Shown: piece by piece, positions 7,489 to 15,390 of the stretch | How positions within the stretch are numbered: the stretch's first letter is position 1 | How the letters are laid out: each line of letters starts with the position of its first letter | DNA from: an uncultured Bacteroidales bacterium | GTDB taxonomy: Bacteria; Bacteroidota; Bacteroidia; Bacteroidales; UBA932 | Length of the DNA stretch: 16,758 nucleotides | Reading direction: 5' to 3' | Assembly: GCA_900544815.1 (NCBI GenBank) | Contig: UQWT01000050.1 | Span: 1-16,758, forward strand | Position numbers and translations under genes: made by a program | Notes under the pieces: model-generated | Told to the model about the DNA's origin: nothing | The model's input: only the letters and a program-made list of their open reading frames with translations | Database searches by the model: none

Positions 7489-9795
7489 ATGAAGAGAATA
7501 CTGTCTGTTTTATTTGTTCTGTTAGCGATATGCGGGTTGCATGGTTCTGTACTTGCTCAGCAGGTGACTGAGAGTTCAGATGCTTACCTTAAGAACCTTC
7601 CTGTTATAAACAAAAAGGGGAGGCCTACGGTTGGTCTCGTCCTTTGCGGTGGAGGTGCGAAAGGTGCTGCGCATATTGGTGCAATAAAGGTATTGGAGGA
7701 GTATGGTGTTCCTGTAGACCTTGTTGTGGGTACAAGTATGGGTGCGTTGGTTGGTGGTATGTACTCCATGGGTTATACTTCACACCAAATGGATTCCATT
7801 ATTTCTAATTGTGACTGGAAGTTCCTTCTTAGTGACAAGACAGACAGAAAAGATGTGTCGTTTAACGCAAAACAGACAAGCAGCAAACTGCTTTTGAATA
7901 TCCCTTTTGGCAACGTGTTTAGGATGAATGTGCGTAAAGGGGAGACTAACGCTGTGGATTATGTGTTGCCGGGAGGTTATGTGAGCGGGCAGAATGTCTC
8001 TAATCTGCTTAACAGCCTCTCCATAGGGTATCAGGATTCCGTGGATTTTATGAAGATGCCCATCCCTTTTGCATGTGTTGCTACAGATCTGTCAACCGGT
8101 AACGCTGTGGTTCTTAGAAAGGGAAGTGTGCCAATGGCAATGAGGGCCAGTATGGCAATCCCAGGTTTTTTCTCTGCTGTAGAGTTAGACGGAAGAGTTT
8201 TAGTAGATGGCGGAGTGGTGGATAATTTTCCTGTGGATGTTGCAAGAAAAATGGGGGCAGATATTATTATTGGTGTGGATGTGCAGAGCCCTTTGGCAAC
8301 CAAGCAGGAGCTTAAGTCTATTAATCAGGTTATAATGCAGTTGGTTGGCCTTACCGGAAACGAATTGTACCTTAAGAATGTTAAGGATGTAGATATATAC
8401 ATAAAGCCCGATGTCCTTGATTTTACCACATTCAGCTTTAATAAAGAGAATATAGGTTCATTGGTCAACAATGGATATATAGCGGCAATGGAGAGGTCTG
8501 CAGAGTTAGAGGAGCTGGTAAAGAAATGTGGAAAGGTTACACATGAGCAACGTTTGCAGGCGGAACCGGCGCAAGAACTTGAGACTGGCTTCTTTTATAT
8601 AGACAAGATTGTTTTGGATGGTGCAAAAAGAGATGACATTTATTGGCTGAAAAGTAAGCTCAACATTAAAGAGAAGACAATAGTGGATGGTAGTGATATT
8701 TTGAGAGCCGTCTCTATCCTTACAGGAACAAAGGCTTTTGCAAGCGTTGCATATCTTATAGATACGGATGAAAAAACAGGTATCTCCACACTTACGTTCA
8801 AATTAACAAGAGGCCCTGTAAATGTTCTTGGACTTGGTGCAAGATATGACTCCGAGGAGGCTGCCGCAATACTGCTCTATCTTGGAATGAACGTGAATGC
8901 TTTGGATGGACCTCAGCTGGCTGCAACAGGTAGATTAAGCTATAATCCATACGCCAAGGTAGATTTTTCATATCTGTTCAAGAATCTTCCAAGGATAAAT
9001 CTAAACTACACCTTTAGGTCTGTAAAGATGAATATCTATGAGAGTGGAGAGGACAGAAACTATCTCTCTTTCCTGCATAACAAGATAGATTTTTCGCTGT
9101 CTAACAGATATCTGAGGAATTTTAACTTCACCTTTGGCGCAAAGTTGGATTTTTATACATACAGGGAGTTGATAGAGCCGTTTAAGGAGATAAAATATTA
9201 CAAGGACGGAGTCAACTATTTGAGCTATTATTTTAATGGGAGAATGGATAATAGGGATGCCACATATTTTCCAACCAAAGGGGCGGCGTTCAATGTGGAT
9301 TTTGCTCTAACTCATACTAATTTCAGAAGTAACTTTAGGATGTTTGCATCTCTTATGGCAAACTTTGAGACTGTCTGTTCGATATCTGACAGGTGTGCCA
9401 TTATACCGTCTGTGTATGGGCGTTTCATTATTGGGAATGAACATCAATTGCCTTTCCAGAACTATATTGGTGGTGAGGAGGCCGGGAGATACATGTCTCA
9501 CCAGATGCCGTTTATAGGTATCAACTATGCAGATATATTCCCAAATTCGGCAGCTGTAGTGCGATTGGATTTTAGAACAAGAATTGGTAAGAAACATTAT
9601 GTAACGGCTATAGGGAATGTTGCAAGGTACGGCGGTTCTGTAGACCATCTTTTTGGCTCTTCCGGAAGCGGTATTTGGGGAGCCGGCGTAAAGTATGCCT
9701 ATGACACCCCTATAGGGCCTCTTGGTATTAATGTCCACTATTCAGACCACAACAATAAGGTTGGTGCATACGTTAACATAGGTTACTATTTTTAA
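7489..9795 (+). CDS. Patatin-like phospholipase fused to an outer-membrane barrel (type Vd-like)
   Basis: Predicted secreted lipid hydrolase anchored by its own beta-barrel. The 768-residue product begins with a signal peptide (cleavage near VLA-QQ, residue 23). The patatin domain follows: oxyanion loop CGGGAKG (53-59), nucleophile Ser83 in GTSMG, and Asp240 in the DGG motif of the Ser-Asp dyad. All catalytic elements are intact. Around residues 360-440 a POTRA-like segment is likely, then a Tyr/Phe-rich Omp85/BamA-type barrel (DNRDATYFPTKGAAFNVDF) ending in NIGYYF with the C-terminal Phe expected of a barrel signal. This order matches PlpD of Pseudomonas aeruginosa and the RssA/NTE-like family of Bacteroidota. 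The substrate is unknown; phospholipid hydrolysis is inferred from the family. It is followed by a SIMPL-domain protein on the same strand. Confidence 0.9.
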   Translation: MKRILSVLFVLLAICGLHGSVLAQQVTESSDAYLKNLPVINKKGRPTVGLVLCGGGAKGAAHIGAIKVLEEYGVPVDLVVGTSMGALVGGMYSMGYTSHQMDSIISNCDWKFLLSDKTDRKDVSFNAKQTSSKLLLNIPFGNVFRMNVRKGETNAVDYVLPGGYVSGQNVSNLLNSLSIGYQDSVDFMKMPIPFACVATDLSTGNAVVLRKGSVPMAMRASMAIPGFFSAVELDGRVLVDGGVVDNFPVDVARKMGADIIIGVDVQSPLATKQELKSINQVIMQLVGLTGNELYLKNVKDVDIYIKPDVLDFTTFSFNKENIGSLVNNGYIAAMERSAELEELVKKCGKVTHEQRLQAEPAQELETGFFYIDKIVLDGAKRDDIYWLKSKLNIKEKTIVDGSDILRAVSILTGTKAFASVAYLIDTDEKTGISTLTFKLTRGPVNVLGLGARYDSEEAAAILLYLGMNVNALDGPQLAATGRLSYNPYAKVDFSYLFKNLPRINLNYTFRSVKMNIYESGEDRNYLSFLHNKIDFSLSNRYLRNFNFTFGAKLDFYTYRELIEPFKEIKYYKDGVNYLSYYFNGRMDNRDATYFPTKGAAFNVDFALTHTNFRSNFRMFASLMANFETVCSISDRCAIIPSVYGRFIIGNEHQLPFQNYIGGEEAGRYMSHQMPFIGINYADIFPNSAAVVRLDFRTRIGKKHYVTAIGNVARYGGSVDHLFGSSGSGIWGAGVKYAYDTPIGPLGINVHYSDHNNKVGAYVNIGYYF

Positions 9796-9891
9796 AAAAA
9801 ATAATGATTTTGGTCTGTTTGTTGATAAATTAGAGCTATCTTAGTGATAAGAATTGCTCTAAACGGAAATATTTGTAAAAATAAAAGAATT

Positions 9892-10614
9892 ATGGAGACA
9901 AATGACAAGAAACAATGCAGATATAATCTCACGGGAGTGTGGATTATGATTGGTTTGGCAGTGTTGGGACTATTTATCTATTCCGCTGCCTCACTAATGA
10001 AGTCTTATGACAGAACAGTTTATGTAAGAGGACTTTGTGAAAGGACTGTGAATGCAGACAGGGTTGTATGGCCTATCTCTTATAAGATAATAGGAGACGA
10101 CCTTATAAATCTTTATGACCAGATGAACCATAATAACAAGGTAATAACAGACTACCTTAAGGGGCATGGGATAGCGGAGAGCGATATATCAGTTGGTGTT
10201 CCTAATGTTGTGGATCTTAAGGCAGACAGGTATTCATCTCAAGACAGGGTTGTTGCAAGATACAATATAACGGCTGTCATTACGGTAATTTCGCACGATG
10301 TAGACAAAGTTAGAAAGGCTATTGACGGGCAGACTGCTCTGCTTAAGAAATCTATTCCGCTCAATACAGAGGATTATAGGTACAATACCAACTACTTCTT
10401 TGACGGACTTAACAGCATAAAGCCTCAGATGGTGCAGGAGGCTACCGCAAACGCACGTGAGACTGCAGAGAAGTTTGCTGCTGATTCCAAGAGCAAATTG
10501 GGTAAGATTAAAACTGCTTCACAAGGACAGTTCTCAATTGAATCTGTGGATGAAACAACACCATACGTAAAGAAGGTGAGAGTTGTTACAAGTGTTACCT
10601 ATTTCCTTAAGTAA
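9892..10614 (+). CDS. Membrane-anchored SIMPL (DUF541) domain protein
   Basis: A 240-residue protein with one N-terminal membrane anchor (residues about 16-36, VWIMIGLAVLGLFIYSAASL) and a periplasmic SIMPL/DUF541 domain, as in the YggE family. The VYVRGLCERTVNADRVVWPI stretch is the characteristic start of the domain. The biochemical role of SIMPL proteins is poorly defined; YggE has been linked to oxidative-stress tolerance. An in-frame GTG lies at 9844, but the ATG at 9892 (METNDKK) places the anchor at the usual distance and is chosen. It is 96 bases downstream of the patatin gene, so co-transcription is possible. A bidirectional terminator follows directly. Confidence 0.85.
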   Translation: METNDKKQCRYNLTGVWIMIGLAVLGLFIYSAASLMKSYDRTVYVRGLCERTVNADRVVWPISYKIIGDDLINLYDQMNHNNKVITDYLKGHGIAESDISVGVPNVVDLKADRYSSQDRVVARYNITAVITVISHDVDKVRKAIDGQTALLKKSIPLNTEDYRYNTNYFFDGLNSIKPQMVQEATANARETAEKFAADSKSKLGKIKTASQGQFSIESVDETTPYVKKVRVVTSVTYFLK

Positions 10615-10620
10615 GCGTTA

Positions 10621-10657
10621 AAAAATAAGTTGGTAAAGATTACCAACTTGTTTTTTT
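10621..10657. terminator. Bidirectional terminator between convergent genes
   Basis: AAGTTGGTAA (10627-10636) and TTACCAACTT (10640-10649) form a perfect 10-bp stem with a 3-base loop. It is followed by G and seven T on the plus strand and preceded by an A-run, which gives a T-run on the minus strand. It would end both the SIMPL gene and the peptidase operon. Confidence 0.92.
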
Positions 10658-10677
10658 AAGATTACTAAGTAGACAGC

Positions 10678-11664
10678 TTACGATATGAGTTGGTACAGAA
10701 AATAATATATAAGCATAACTCTCTTTGAGAGAACAGGATACTCAATAACGGCCTCTGTGTCAGATGTCTTGTATGTATGTTCATTTATCCCTGCCGTAAA
10801 GAGTATGGCGGGGATATTTTTTTCTGCAAAGGGGGCTTGGTCAGACATCTTGTAAAAAAGTTTTCTAAAGGTTTCGCTGCCGTAAAAACTATAGTCTATA
10901 TCTAATCCTATTTTGCAACTTCGGTTGCTGAAATCGAGTTGTTTGCCGGCCCAATCATCCAAATACTCATTACCTATGGCAATAATGTAATCTTTGCTGT
11001 CGTTTGGTGCAGCCAATGATGTCCCAATCTGATCTATGTTAAGCATAACGCAGATATTACTGTAGTTTATCTTTGTCTTCCTAACAAAAAAGCTGCTCCC
11101 GCTCATGCTCAGCTCTTTGCCGTCAAAAGCAATAAACAGTATGTTTTTGCCTATTTTAAGGCCGTCATGCTTCATCTTTGATACTGCTCTTGCAATGGCA
11201 ATAAGTGCCGCCGTTCCGGATGCGTTATCATCTGCCCCCCTGTATATCTGTCCGTTTATTGTCCCGCGGTGATCATAATGTGCGCCAACGATAATGTACT
11301 CGTTGGAACCTGTGTCAGACGATATTTTACCTATAACATTAACTCCTCTCTTGCCGTTTGTTGCAGTGAATGATTGATAATATGATAATCCGTAAGGCTC
11401 AAGTCCTGCGTCTGAAAAGGCGTCTGAAATATATTTAGATGCAGCACTGCCCCCCTCCGAACCTGTTGCCCTGCCTGCCTGTTCTTCCGATGTGAGAAAA
11501 ACAATATCCTTCTGCAATTTGTTAGGAAGCATAAAATAGGTATAAGCCTCGGAGGAGTGATTCTGCGCAGATGCAGAATTTGACAGAGCGGCCGGGGCCA
11601 ACATGATCAAAGCCCCCAAGATAAGGGCTTTGACAGAGCTGTATATAGTGCAGTGTATTTTCAT
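10678..11664 (-). CDS. Secreted M28-family peptidase homologue with altered active site
   Basis: A 328-residue exported protein with a signal peptide (cleavage near SASA-Q, residue 33). The M28 fold is clear: GRATGSEGG, then zinc ligands His129 and Asp131 in GAHYDH, bridging Asp145 in GADDNASG, and Asp211 in LNIDQIG. Two expected features differ. Where typical members have Glu-Glu (general base, then metal ligand) before xxxxxGS, this protein has Lys183-Glu184. The C-terminal zinc His, normally in YHxPxDT, falls on Tyr298 in HTYKTSDT; the nearest His is His296, two residues too early. It could be a non-hydrolytic relative or use a shifted His. It is last in an operon and overlaps the TPR gene stop by one base (TAATG), a sign of translational coupling. 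Confidence 0.88.
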   Translation of the reverse strand: MKIHCTIYSSVKALILGALIMLAPAALSNSASAQNHSSEAYTYFMLPNKLQKDIVFLTSEEQAGRATGSEGGSAASKYISDAFSDAGLEPYGLSYYQSFTATNGKRGVNVIGKISSDTGSNEYIIVGAHYDHRGTINGQIYRGADDNASGTAALIAIARAVSKMKHDGLKIGKNILFIAFDGKELSMSGSSFFVRKTKINYSNICVMLNIDQIGTSLAAPNDSKDYIIAIGNEYLDDWAGKQLDFSNRSCKIGLDIDYSFYGSETFRKLFYKMSDQAPFAEKNIPAILFTAGINEHTYKTSDTEAVIEYPVLSKRVMLIYYFLYQLIS

Positions 11665-13685
11665 TAATTATCTTTTTCTGTACAATATTTTTTTATTACG
11701 CTGTAGGCGTCTTTTATTCCCAATTCTCCTGCCTTGCTTAAATCTATGCAACCTTTCTCCTTGTCTTTTAGGTAGATAAGTACAAGCCCCCTGTTGTAGT
11801 AAGCCTCTGCAAGTGCAGGATACAGATCCAGTGCTTTGCTGTACTGATTTATTGATTCGGGCAGATCTTGAGATAAACAGTAAAGGTTTCCAAGGTTAAA
11901 GTATATATAAGGGAAAGCGGGCATTATTGAGGCGGCCTTGGTTAGGTCGTGTATTGCCGGGGTATAGTCGTATTGCCTGTAGCTTCTCTCTTGAACCCTT
12001 GCTCTTGCTGTGCGTGAGTTATCCAATGATAGTGTCTGCACATTGTTCTCCATGGATGAGATGAAATCTATGGTCTCTGCCTGCAATGCACCTCTGTTTA
12101 TGTAGAGGAACGGGTTGTCGGGGTCTAATTCTATAGCTTTGTTGTAGCTGTCCAATGCCTTGTTAAATTCGTTTCCGTAGCTCTCTATGAGTGCAAGTGC
12201 AAAGAGGTAACGGCTTTTTGTCTGTGGATCCCGGCTGCTATTTACTCCGGTCTGCATCTCTGCACGTTGTAGATCTGGCGATACGTCATCATCTTTGTAA
12301 TCAGATAATTTAATTGTTACGGGGAGAGATTTTATAAAGCTTTGCATCGCTTTGTCTTCGTATTCAGACTGCAGTGCCATAAGGGTATTGTTATCCCTTA
12401 CAATATTGAATCTGAACAGCGGTTTAAGCCTTATATCTATATCTCTGTGTTGGAGGAGCTCGTTGTCAAAATCTTTTTTTGCAAAGTCTGCATCTAACGC
12501 AAGCAGTTTGTCATATTTTTTTGTGGTATCTGCAAATATGGAGCTTGCTATACTGTCGCTTTGTATTCTGTTATACTCTCTTATCTTCTCTTTCGCTATC
12601 TCCGAGTCTCTCTTGGCAGATGTATATTGCCCAAGATTGTACTTTGCGTATGAGCGGTTCATGTAGGCTTTTGCAAAATCCGGGTAGAGATTAATGGCTT
12701 GTGAGTAGTCGTCCATGGCATTCCTGTACTGTTTCAGCTCTAAATATACCCCCGCTCTGTTAAAATATGCAAGAACATTGTTAGGGTTTACTGCAATCAC
12801 TCTGTCATAGTCGTCGAGTGCGTTGTTGTAATCTCCTGCCTGTGTTCTTATTAATGCACGGTTGTAAAGTGTGAGTGCGTTTCCCGGGTCCAATTCGAGA
12901 ACCTTGTCCAAGTCTGCCAATGCCCCCCTTATATCCATCTCCTCGTATCTTATAAGAGCCCTGTTGAACAGTGCAAAACTGTTTGCAGTATCGAGCTTTA
13001 CGGCCTTGTCCAAATCTTTTATTGCATTTTTGTTATCATGCTTTAGAGCGTATATTCTAGATCTCCTTATATAGCCTTCAGGGTCAAAGGCATCTAATTT
13101 TATGGCCTTGTTGTAATCCTCCAATGCTTTTGTGGTGTCGCCAAGATATAGATAGGATGCACCTCTGTTAAGGTATGCGTCTGATATTTTTGGCTCATTC
13201 TTTATGAATCTGTTAAAGTCTGATATTGCCTTTTCAAACTGTTGCGAGAGAAAATATGTTACCCCGCGGCTAAAGTAAAGCCCCGTATAGCCGGGCCTTA
13301 GGTCTACGGCCTCTGCAAGGTCTTTAAGTGCTAAGTCGTATTTACCTGTTCTGCTTAATGTTATGGCTCTGTAATGGTATGCGGGGGTGTAGATGGGATT
13401 TATCTTTATGGCTTGATCAAAATCTTTCTCGGCGCCAATGTAGTCTCCCAAGTTGTATTTTGCGATGCCTCTAAAGAAAAAGGCATCGTATGAGAGGGTA
13501 TCGAGCCGAGAGAGTACGTTAAAGTTCTCTATGGCTTGGGAGTACTTTCCGTCGATAAGTGACTGACGGCCTCTCATAAACAACTGATTGAGGTCGTATT
13601 GGGCAGAGACTTTGGTATTTGCAACAATAATGAGCAAAAGGGCAATTGCTACAGATACCGGTAATTTTGTCAACCTTTTGTACAT
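11664..13685 (-). CDS. Secreted TPR-repeat protein
   Basis: A 673-residue exported scaffold-type protein. A signal peptide (residues 1-28, cleavage at VSA-Q) is followed by about ten consecutive tetratricopeptide repeats (residues about 33-365; recurring patterns such as AYxNRGxxYxxLGxxxxAxxDYxxAIxLxP). A middle region without repeats (about 366-500, Asp/Lys-rich) comes next, then four or so further repeats to the C-terminus (NPFLYINRGALQ, IYFNLGNLYCLS, AYYNRGLVLIYL). TPR arrays bind other proteins; the partner is unknown. The gene starts three bases after the DUF4293 stop and its own stop overlaps the peptidase ATG, so all three are one operon. No enzymatic motif is seen. Confidence 0.9.
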   Translation of the reverse strand: MYKRLTKLPVSVAIALLLIIVANTKVSAQYDLNQLFMRGRQSLIDGKYSQAIENFNVLSRLDTLSYDAFFFRGIAKYNLGDYIGAEKDFDQAIKINPIYTPAYHYRAITLSRTGKYDLALKDLAEAVDLRPGYTGLYFSRGVTYFLSQQFEKAISDFNRFIKNEPKISDAYLNRGASYLYLGDTTKALEDYNKAIKLDAFDPEGYIRRSRIYALKHDNKNAIKDLDKAVKLDTANSFALFNRALIRYEEMDIRGALADLDKVLELDPGNALTLYNRALIRTQAGDYNNALDDYDRVIAVNPNNVLAYFNRAGVYLELKQYRNAMDDYSQAINLYPDFAKAYMNRSYAKYNLGQYTSAKRDSEIAKEKIREYNRIQSDSIASSIFADTTKKYDKLLALDADFAKKDFDNELLQHRDIDIRLKPLFRFNIVRDNNTLMALQSEYEDKAMQSFIKSLPVTIKLSDYKDDDVSPDLQRAEMQTGVNSSRDPQTKSRYLFALALIESYGNEFNKALDSYNKAIELDPDNPFLYINRGALQAETIDFISSMENNVQTLSLDNSRTARARVQERSYRQYDYTPAIHDLTKAASIMPAFPYIYFNLGNLYCLSQDLPESINQYSKALDLYPALAEAYYNRGLVLIYLKDKEKGCIDLSKAGELGIKDAYSVIKKYCTEKDN

Positions 13686-13688
13686 CTG

Positions 13689-14120
13689 TTATTTTCTTCT
13701 TCTTTTCTGGTGTTTTTTGCTTAAACTTCTCAACGAGCTGCTGGCCCTCACAAGAGCCTCGTCTTTGTTGATGTAGCGGAATGCAAATGTTGTCAATAAT
13801 CCTGCCACAAGCGGGAATGCACATGTAACGGAGAATCTGTACTCGCCCCACATCTTGGTTAGCATGTAGATTATCCAGCCCTGAAATGCCAAGAGTATTA
13901 CAATATTGTATATACAGAGCCTCATCTGCAACGGCCTGTTCTTAAAGAGAAATATTGTTACAAGTGAAATGACAAATGCTACAATAGAGAAGATTGTAAA
14001 GGGCCTGTACTCCATATATGATATTGCAGTTTCTGCATTTGTTGCAAAGTCAGTGCAGAAGATGGAAAACAGCAGTGCTGCTGCAATAAACAAAAATAGT
14101 GTCTGTATTCTCTGAATCAT
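13689..14120 (-). CDS. DUF4293 family membrane protein
   Basis: A 143-residue inner-membrane protein of unknown function. The opening MIQRIQTLFLFIAAAL is characteristic of DUF4293, a family I know mainly from Bacteroidota. Four membrane segments are visible at about residues 5-22, 41-59, 67-87 and 99-117. The C-terminal tail is strongly basic (KKHQKRRRK) and probably cytoplasmic. It is the first gene of the operon with the TPR protein and the M28 homologue and has a -7 box 30 bases upstream. No catalytic motif is visible. Confidence 0.88.
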   Translation of the reverse strand: MIQRIQTLFLFIAAALLFSIFCTDFATNAETAISYMEYRPFTIFSIVAFVISLVTIFLFKNRPLQMRLCIYNIVILLAFQGWIIYMLTKMWGEYRFSVTCAFPLVAGLLTTFAFRYINKDEALVRASSSLRSLSKKHQKRRRK

Positions 14121-14149
14121 TTTGTGATGCTTTTTATTGTTTAGGGATA

Positions 14150-14157
14150 CAAAAATA
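14150..14157 (-). promoter_or_regulatory. Promoter of the DUF4293-TPR-M28 operon (-7 box TATTTTTG)
   Basis: The minus strand reads TATTTTTG, an exact TAnnTTTG match 30 bases before the DUF4293 ATG. The implied start site is near 14143, giving a leader of about 23 bases. No clear -33 TTTG is seen at the usual spacing. Confidence 0.6.
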
Positions 14158-14208
14158 TAAATTATTATTCAGAAGCCTCTTTTAAATGTTTTAAATCTGA
14201 AATTTTAC

Positions 14209-14216
14209 TACCTTTG
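14209..14216 (+). promoter_or_regulatory. Promoter for the small ORF and nucleoside phosphorylase (-7 box TACCTTTG)
   Basis: TACCTTTG is an exact TAnnTTTG match on the plus strand, 52 bases past the oppositely directed operon promoter. The start site would be near 14223, about 30 bases before the ATG of the 21-codon ORF and 100 before the phosphorylase ATG. Confidence 0.6.
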
Positions 14217-14252
14217 ACCTTTCGTTAAGAGGTTGTTTTTTACTGCTTCGTT

Positions 14253-14318
14253 ATGGTGCGCTACAAGATAATGATGTTGGTGGCGCTGTTTTTTGTTTTT
14301 TTAGGATTTTTAAATTGA
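14253..14318 (+). CDS. Possible 21-residue hydrophobic leader or microprotein
   Basis: An ATG-to-TGA frame of 21 codons starting MVRYK and continuing with a fully hydrophobic stretch (IMMLVALFFVFLGFL) before Asn and stop. It has a positive N-terminus and a membrane-length core, like a tiny inner-membrane protein or a signal-peptide remnant. It lies about 30 bases after the inferred transcription start and its stop is six bases before the phosphorylase ATG, so it would be translated first on the same mRNA. T-rich sequence alone can give such a frame by chance, so the call is tentative. It resembles nothing I can name. Confidence 0.4.
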   Translation: MVRYKIMMLVALFFVFLGFLN

Positions 14319-14324
14319 TTTTTT

Positions 14325-15200
14325 ATGGATAAAATTGGTGCATCGGAACTTATAATCAATTCAGACGGTTCTGCTTTTCATCTTCACCTTAAGCCGGAGG
14401 AGCTGGCAGATACGGTTATACTTGTTGGAGACCCCGGGAGGGTTGATATGGTATCCTCTTTCTTTGAGGAGAAGGAGTTCAGGCATCAGTCAAGGGAGTT
14501 TGTTTCTGTGACGGGTAAATATAATGGAAAGAGGATGACGGTTCTATCTACCGGCATTGGAACAGATAATATTGATATTGTTGTAAATGAATTGGATGCC
14601 CTTGCAAATATTGATTTCAATACCAGAGAGGTGAAAAAGGAGAAAAAGAGTCTTACAATTTTAAGGATAGGAACTTGCGGGGCAATACAACCGGATATTC
14701 CTATTCACTCTTTCATATTCTCCCATGTCTCGGTTGGTTGCGATGGTTTGCTCAACTGGTACAAAGACAGGGATAAGGTTACTATGGTTGAGATGGAGGA
14801 GGCCTTTAAGGAGTTCGTTGGTTGGAACAGACATCTTCCGGATCCATACTTTGCACAGGCATCTGATGTGTTGATAAAGTTGTTTGAGGATTGTACGGTT
14901 AAGGGTGTCACAATCTCTGCGCCCGGATTTTACGGTCCTCAAGGTAGAGTGTTAAGATTGCCTCTTGCAATGCCGGATATGGTTGAAAGGTTTGAGAAGT
15001 TCAGATATAACGGTTACAGGATTACAAATTTTGAGATGGAGGGCTCTGCTCTTGCCGGTTTGTCCCATCATCTTGGACATAGGGCCGGAACGGTCTGCTG
15101 TGTAATTGCAAATAGGTATGTAAAGGCTGCGGATCCTAATTACAAGCCTGCTGTTGAGAAGCTTGTGAAGTTGGCTTTGGAAAAATTGTCAACGTTATAG
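14325..15200 (+). CDS. Nucleoside phosphorylase, uridine phosphorylase-like
   Basis: Cleaves the glycosidic bond of a nucleoside with phosphate in nucleoside salvage, in the cytoplasm. The 291-residue product belongs to the PNP/UDP phosphorylase superfamily. Visible motifs are the phosphate-binding GDPGRVD (residues 35-41), STGIGTDNIDIVVNEL, the RIGTCGAIQPDI strand and NFEMEGSALAGL, which holds the Glu that contacts the ribose. The overall layout is closest to uridine phosphorylases, but base specificity cannot be settled by reading alone, so no gene symbol is given. The ATG at 14325 is the only sensible start. It may be co-transcribed with the 21-codon ORF just upstream. Confidence 0.9.
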   Translation: MDKIGASELIINSDGSAFHLHLKPEELADTVILVGDPGRVDMVSSFFEEKEFRHQSREFVSVTGKYNGKRMTVLSTGIGTDNIDIVVNELDALANIDFNTREVKKEKKSLTILRIGTCGAIQPDIPIHSFIFSHVSVGCDGLLNWYKDRDKVTMVEMEEAFKEFVGWNRHLPDPYFAQASDVLIKLFEDCTVKGVTISAPGFYGPQGRVLRLPLAMPDMVERFEKFRYNGYRITNFEMEGSALAGLSHHLGHRAGTVCCVIANRYVKAADPNYKPAVEKLVKLALEKLSTL

Positions 15201-15220
15201 CTTAACTTCCCGACAAAGTG

Positions 15221-15258
15221 TATAACAAAAAGAGGATGGCCATATAGTCATCCTCTTT
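15221..15258 (-). terminator. Terminator of tRNA-Gly
   Basis: AAAGAGGATG (15229-15238) and CATCCTCTTT (15249-15258) form a perfect 10-bp stem with a 10-base loop. Reading the minus strand, it starts two bases after the tRNA CCA end and is followed by TTGTTATA, extending a T-run from the stem. On the plus strand no T-run follows, so it is a poorer terminator for the phosphorylase gene. Confidence 0.8.
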
Positions 15259-15260
15259 GT

Positions 15261-15336
15261 TGGAGCGGAAAACGGGATTCGAACCCGCGACCCTCAGCTT
15301 GGGAAGCTGATGCTCTACCAACTGAGCTATTTCCGC
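15261..15336 (-). tRNA. tRNA-Gly (anticodon CCC)
   Basis: A complete 76-base cloverleaf with an encoded CCA end. Acceptor stem GCGGAAA/TTTCCGC, D-arm GCTC/GAGC, anticodon stem TCAGC/GCTGA with the loop TTCCCAA, and T-arm GCGGG/CCCGT around TTCGAAT. The anticodon CCC is at 15301-15303 and reads the Gly codon GGG. The discriminator base T73 agrees with bacterial glycine tRNAs. It has its own promoter and terminator. Confidence 0.95.
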
Positions 15337-15359
15337 ATGGGGTCTTTTGAAAAACGGTA

Positions 15360-15390
15360 CAAACTTACAAAAAAGTTATGAACCTGCAAT
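15360..15390 (-). promoter_or_regulatory. tRNA-Gly promoter overlapping the ABC permease start
   Basis: On the minus strand, ATTG (15387-15390, three of four bases of the -33 TTTG), a 19-base spacer, and TAAGTTTG (15360-15367, exact TAnnTTTG) lie upstream of the tRNA 5' end at 15336. The -33 element sits inside the first codons of the plus-strand ABC permease gene. Confidence 0.6.

Noticed and set aside
7522..7533. Lipobox-like LAIC (residues 12-15) in the patatin protein signal peptide
   Set aside because: The hydrophobic core before the Cys would be too short and the barrel makes lipidation unlikely; cleavage after VLA at residue 23 fits better.
9844..9891. Sixteen-codon upstream extension of the SIMPL gene from a GTG
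   Set aside because: The extension is unlike a signal or anchor. The ATG at 9892 places the membrane anchor near the N-terminus as in the family.
12352..12694. Plus-strand frames antisense to the TPR gene
   Set aside because: They are shadows of the TPR coding frame, Ser/Leu-rich, with no start context or family motifs.
15221..15258. Hairpin as the main terminator of the nucleoside phosphorylase
   Set aside because: The plus strand has no T-run after the stem, whereas the minus strand does and the hairpin starts two bases after the tRNA end.
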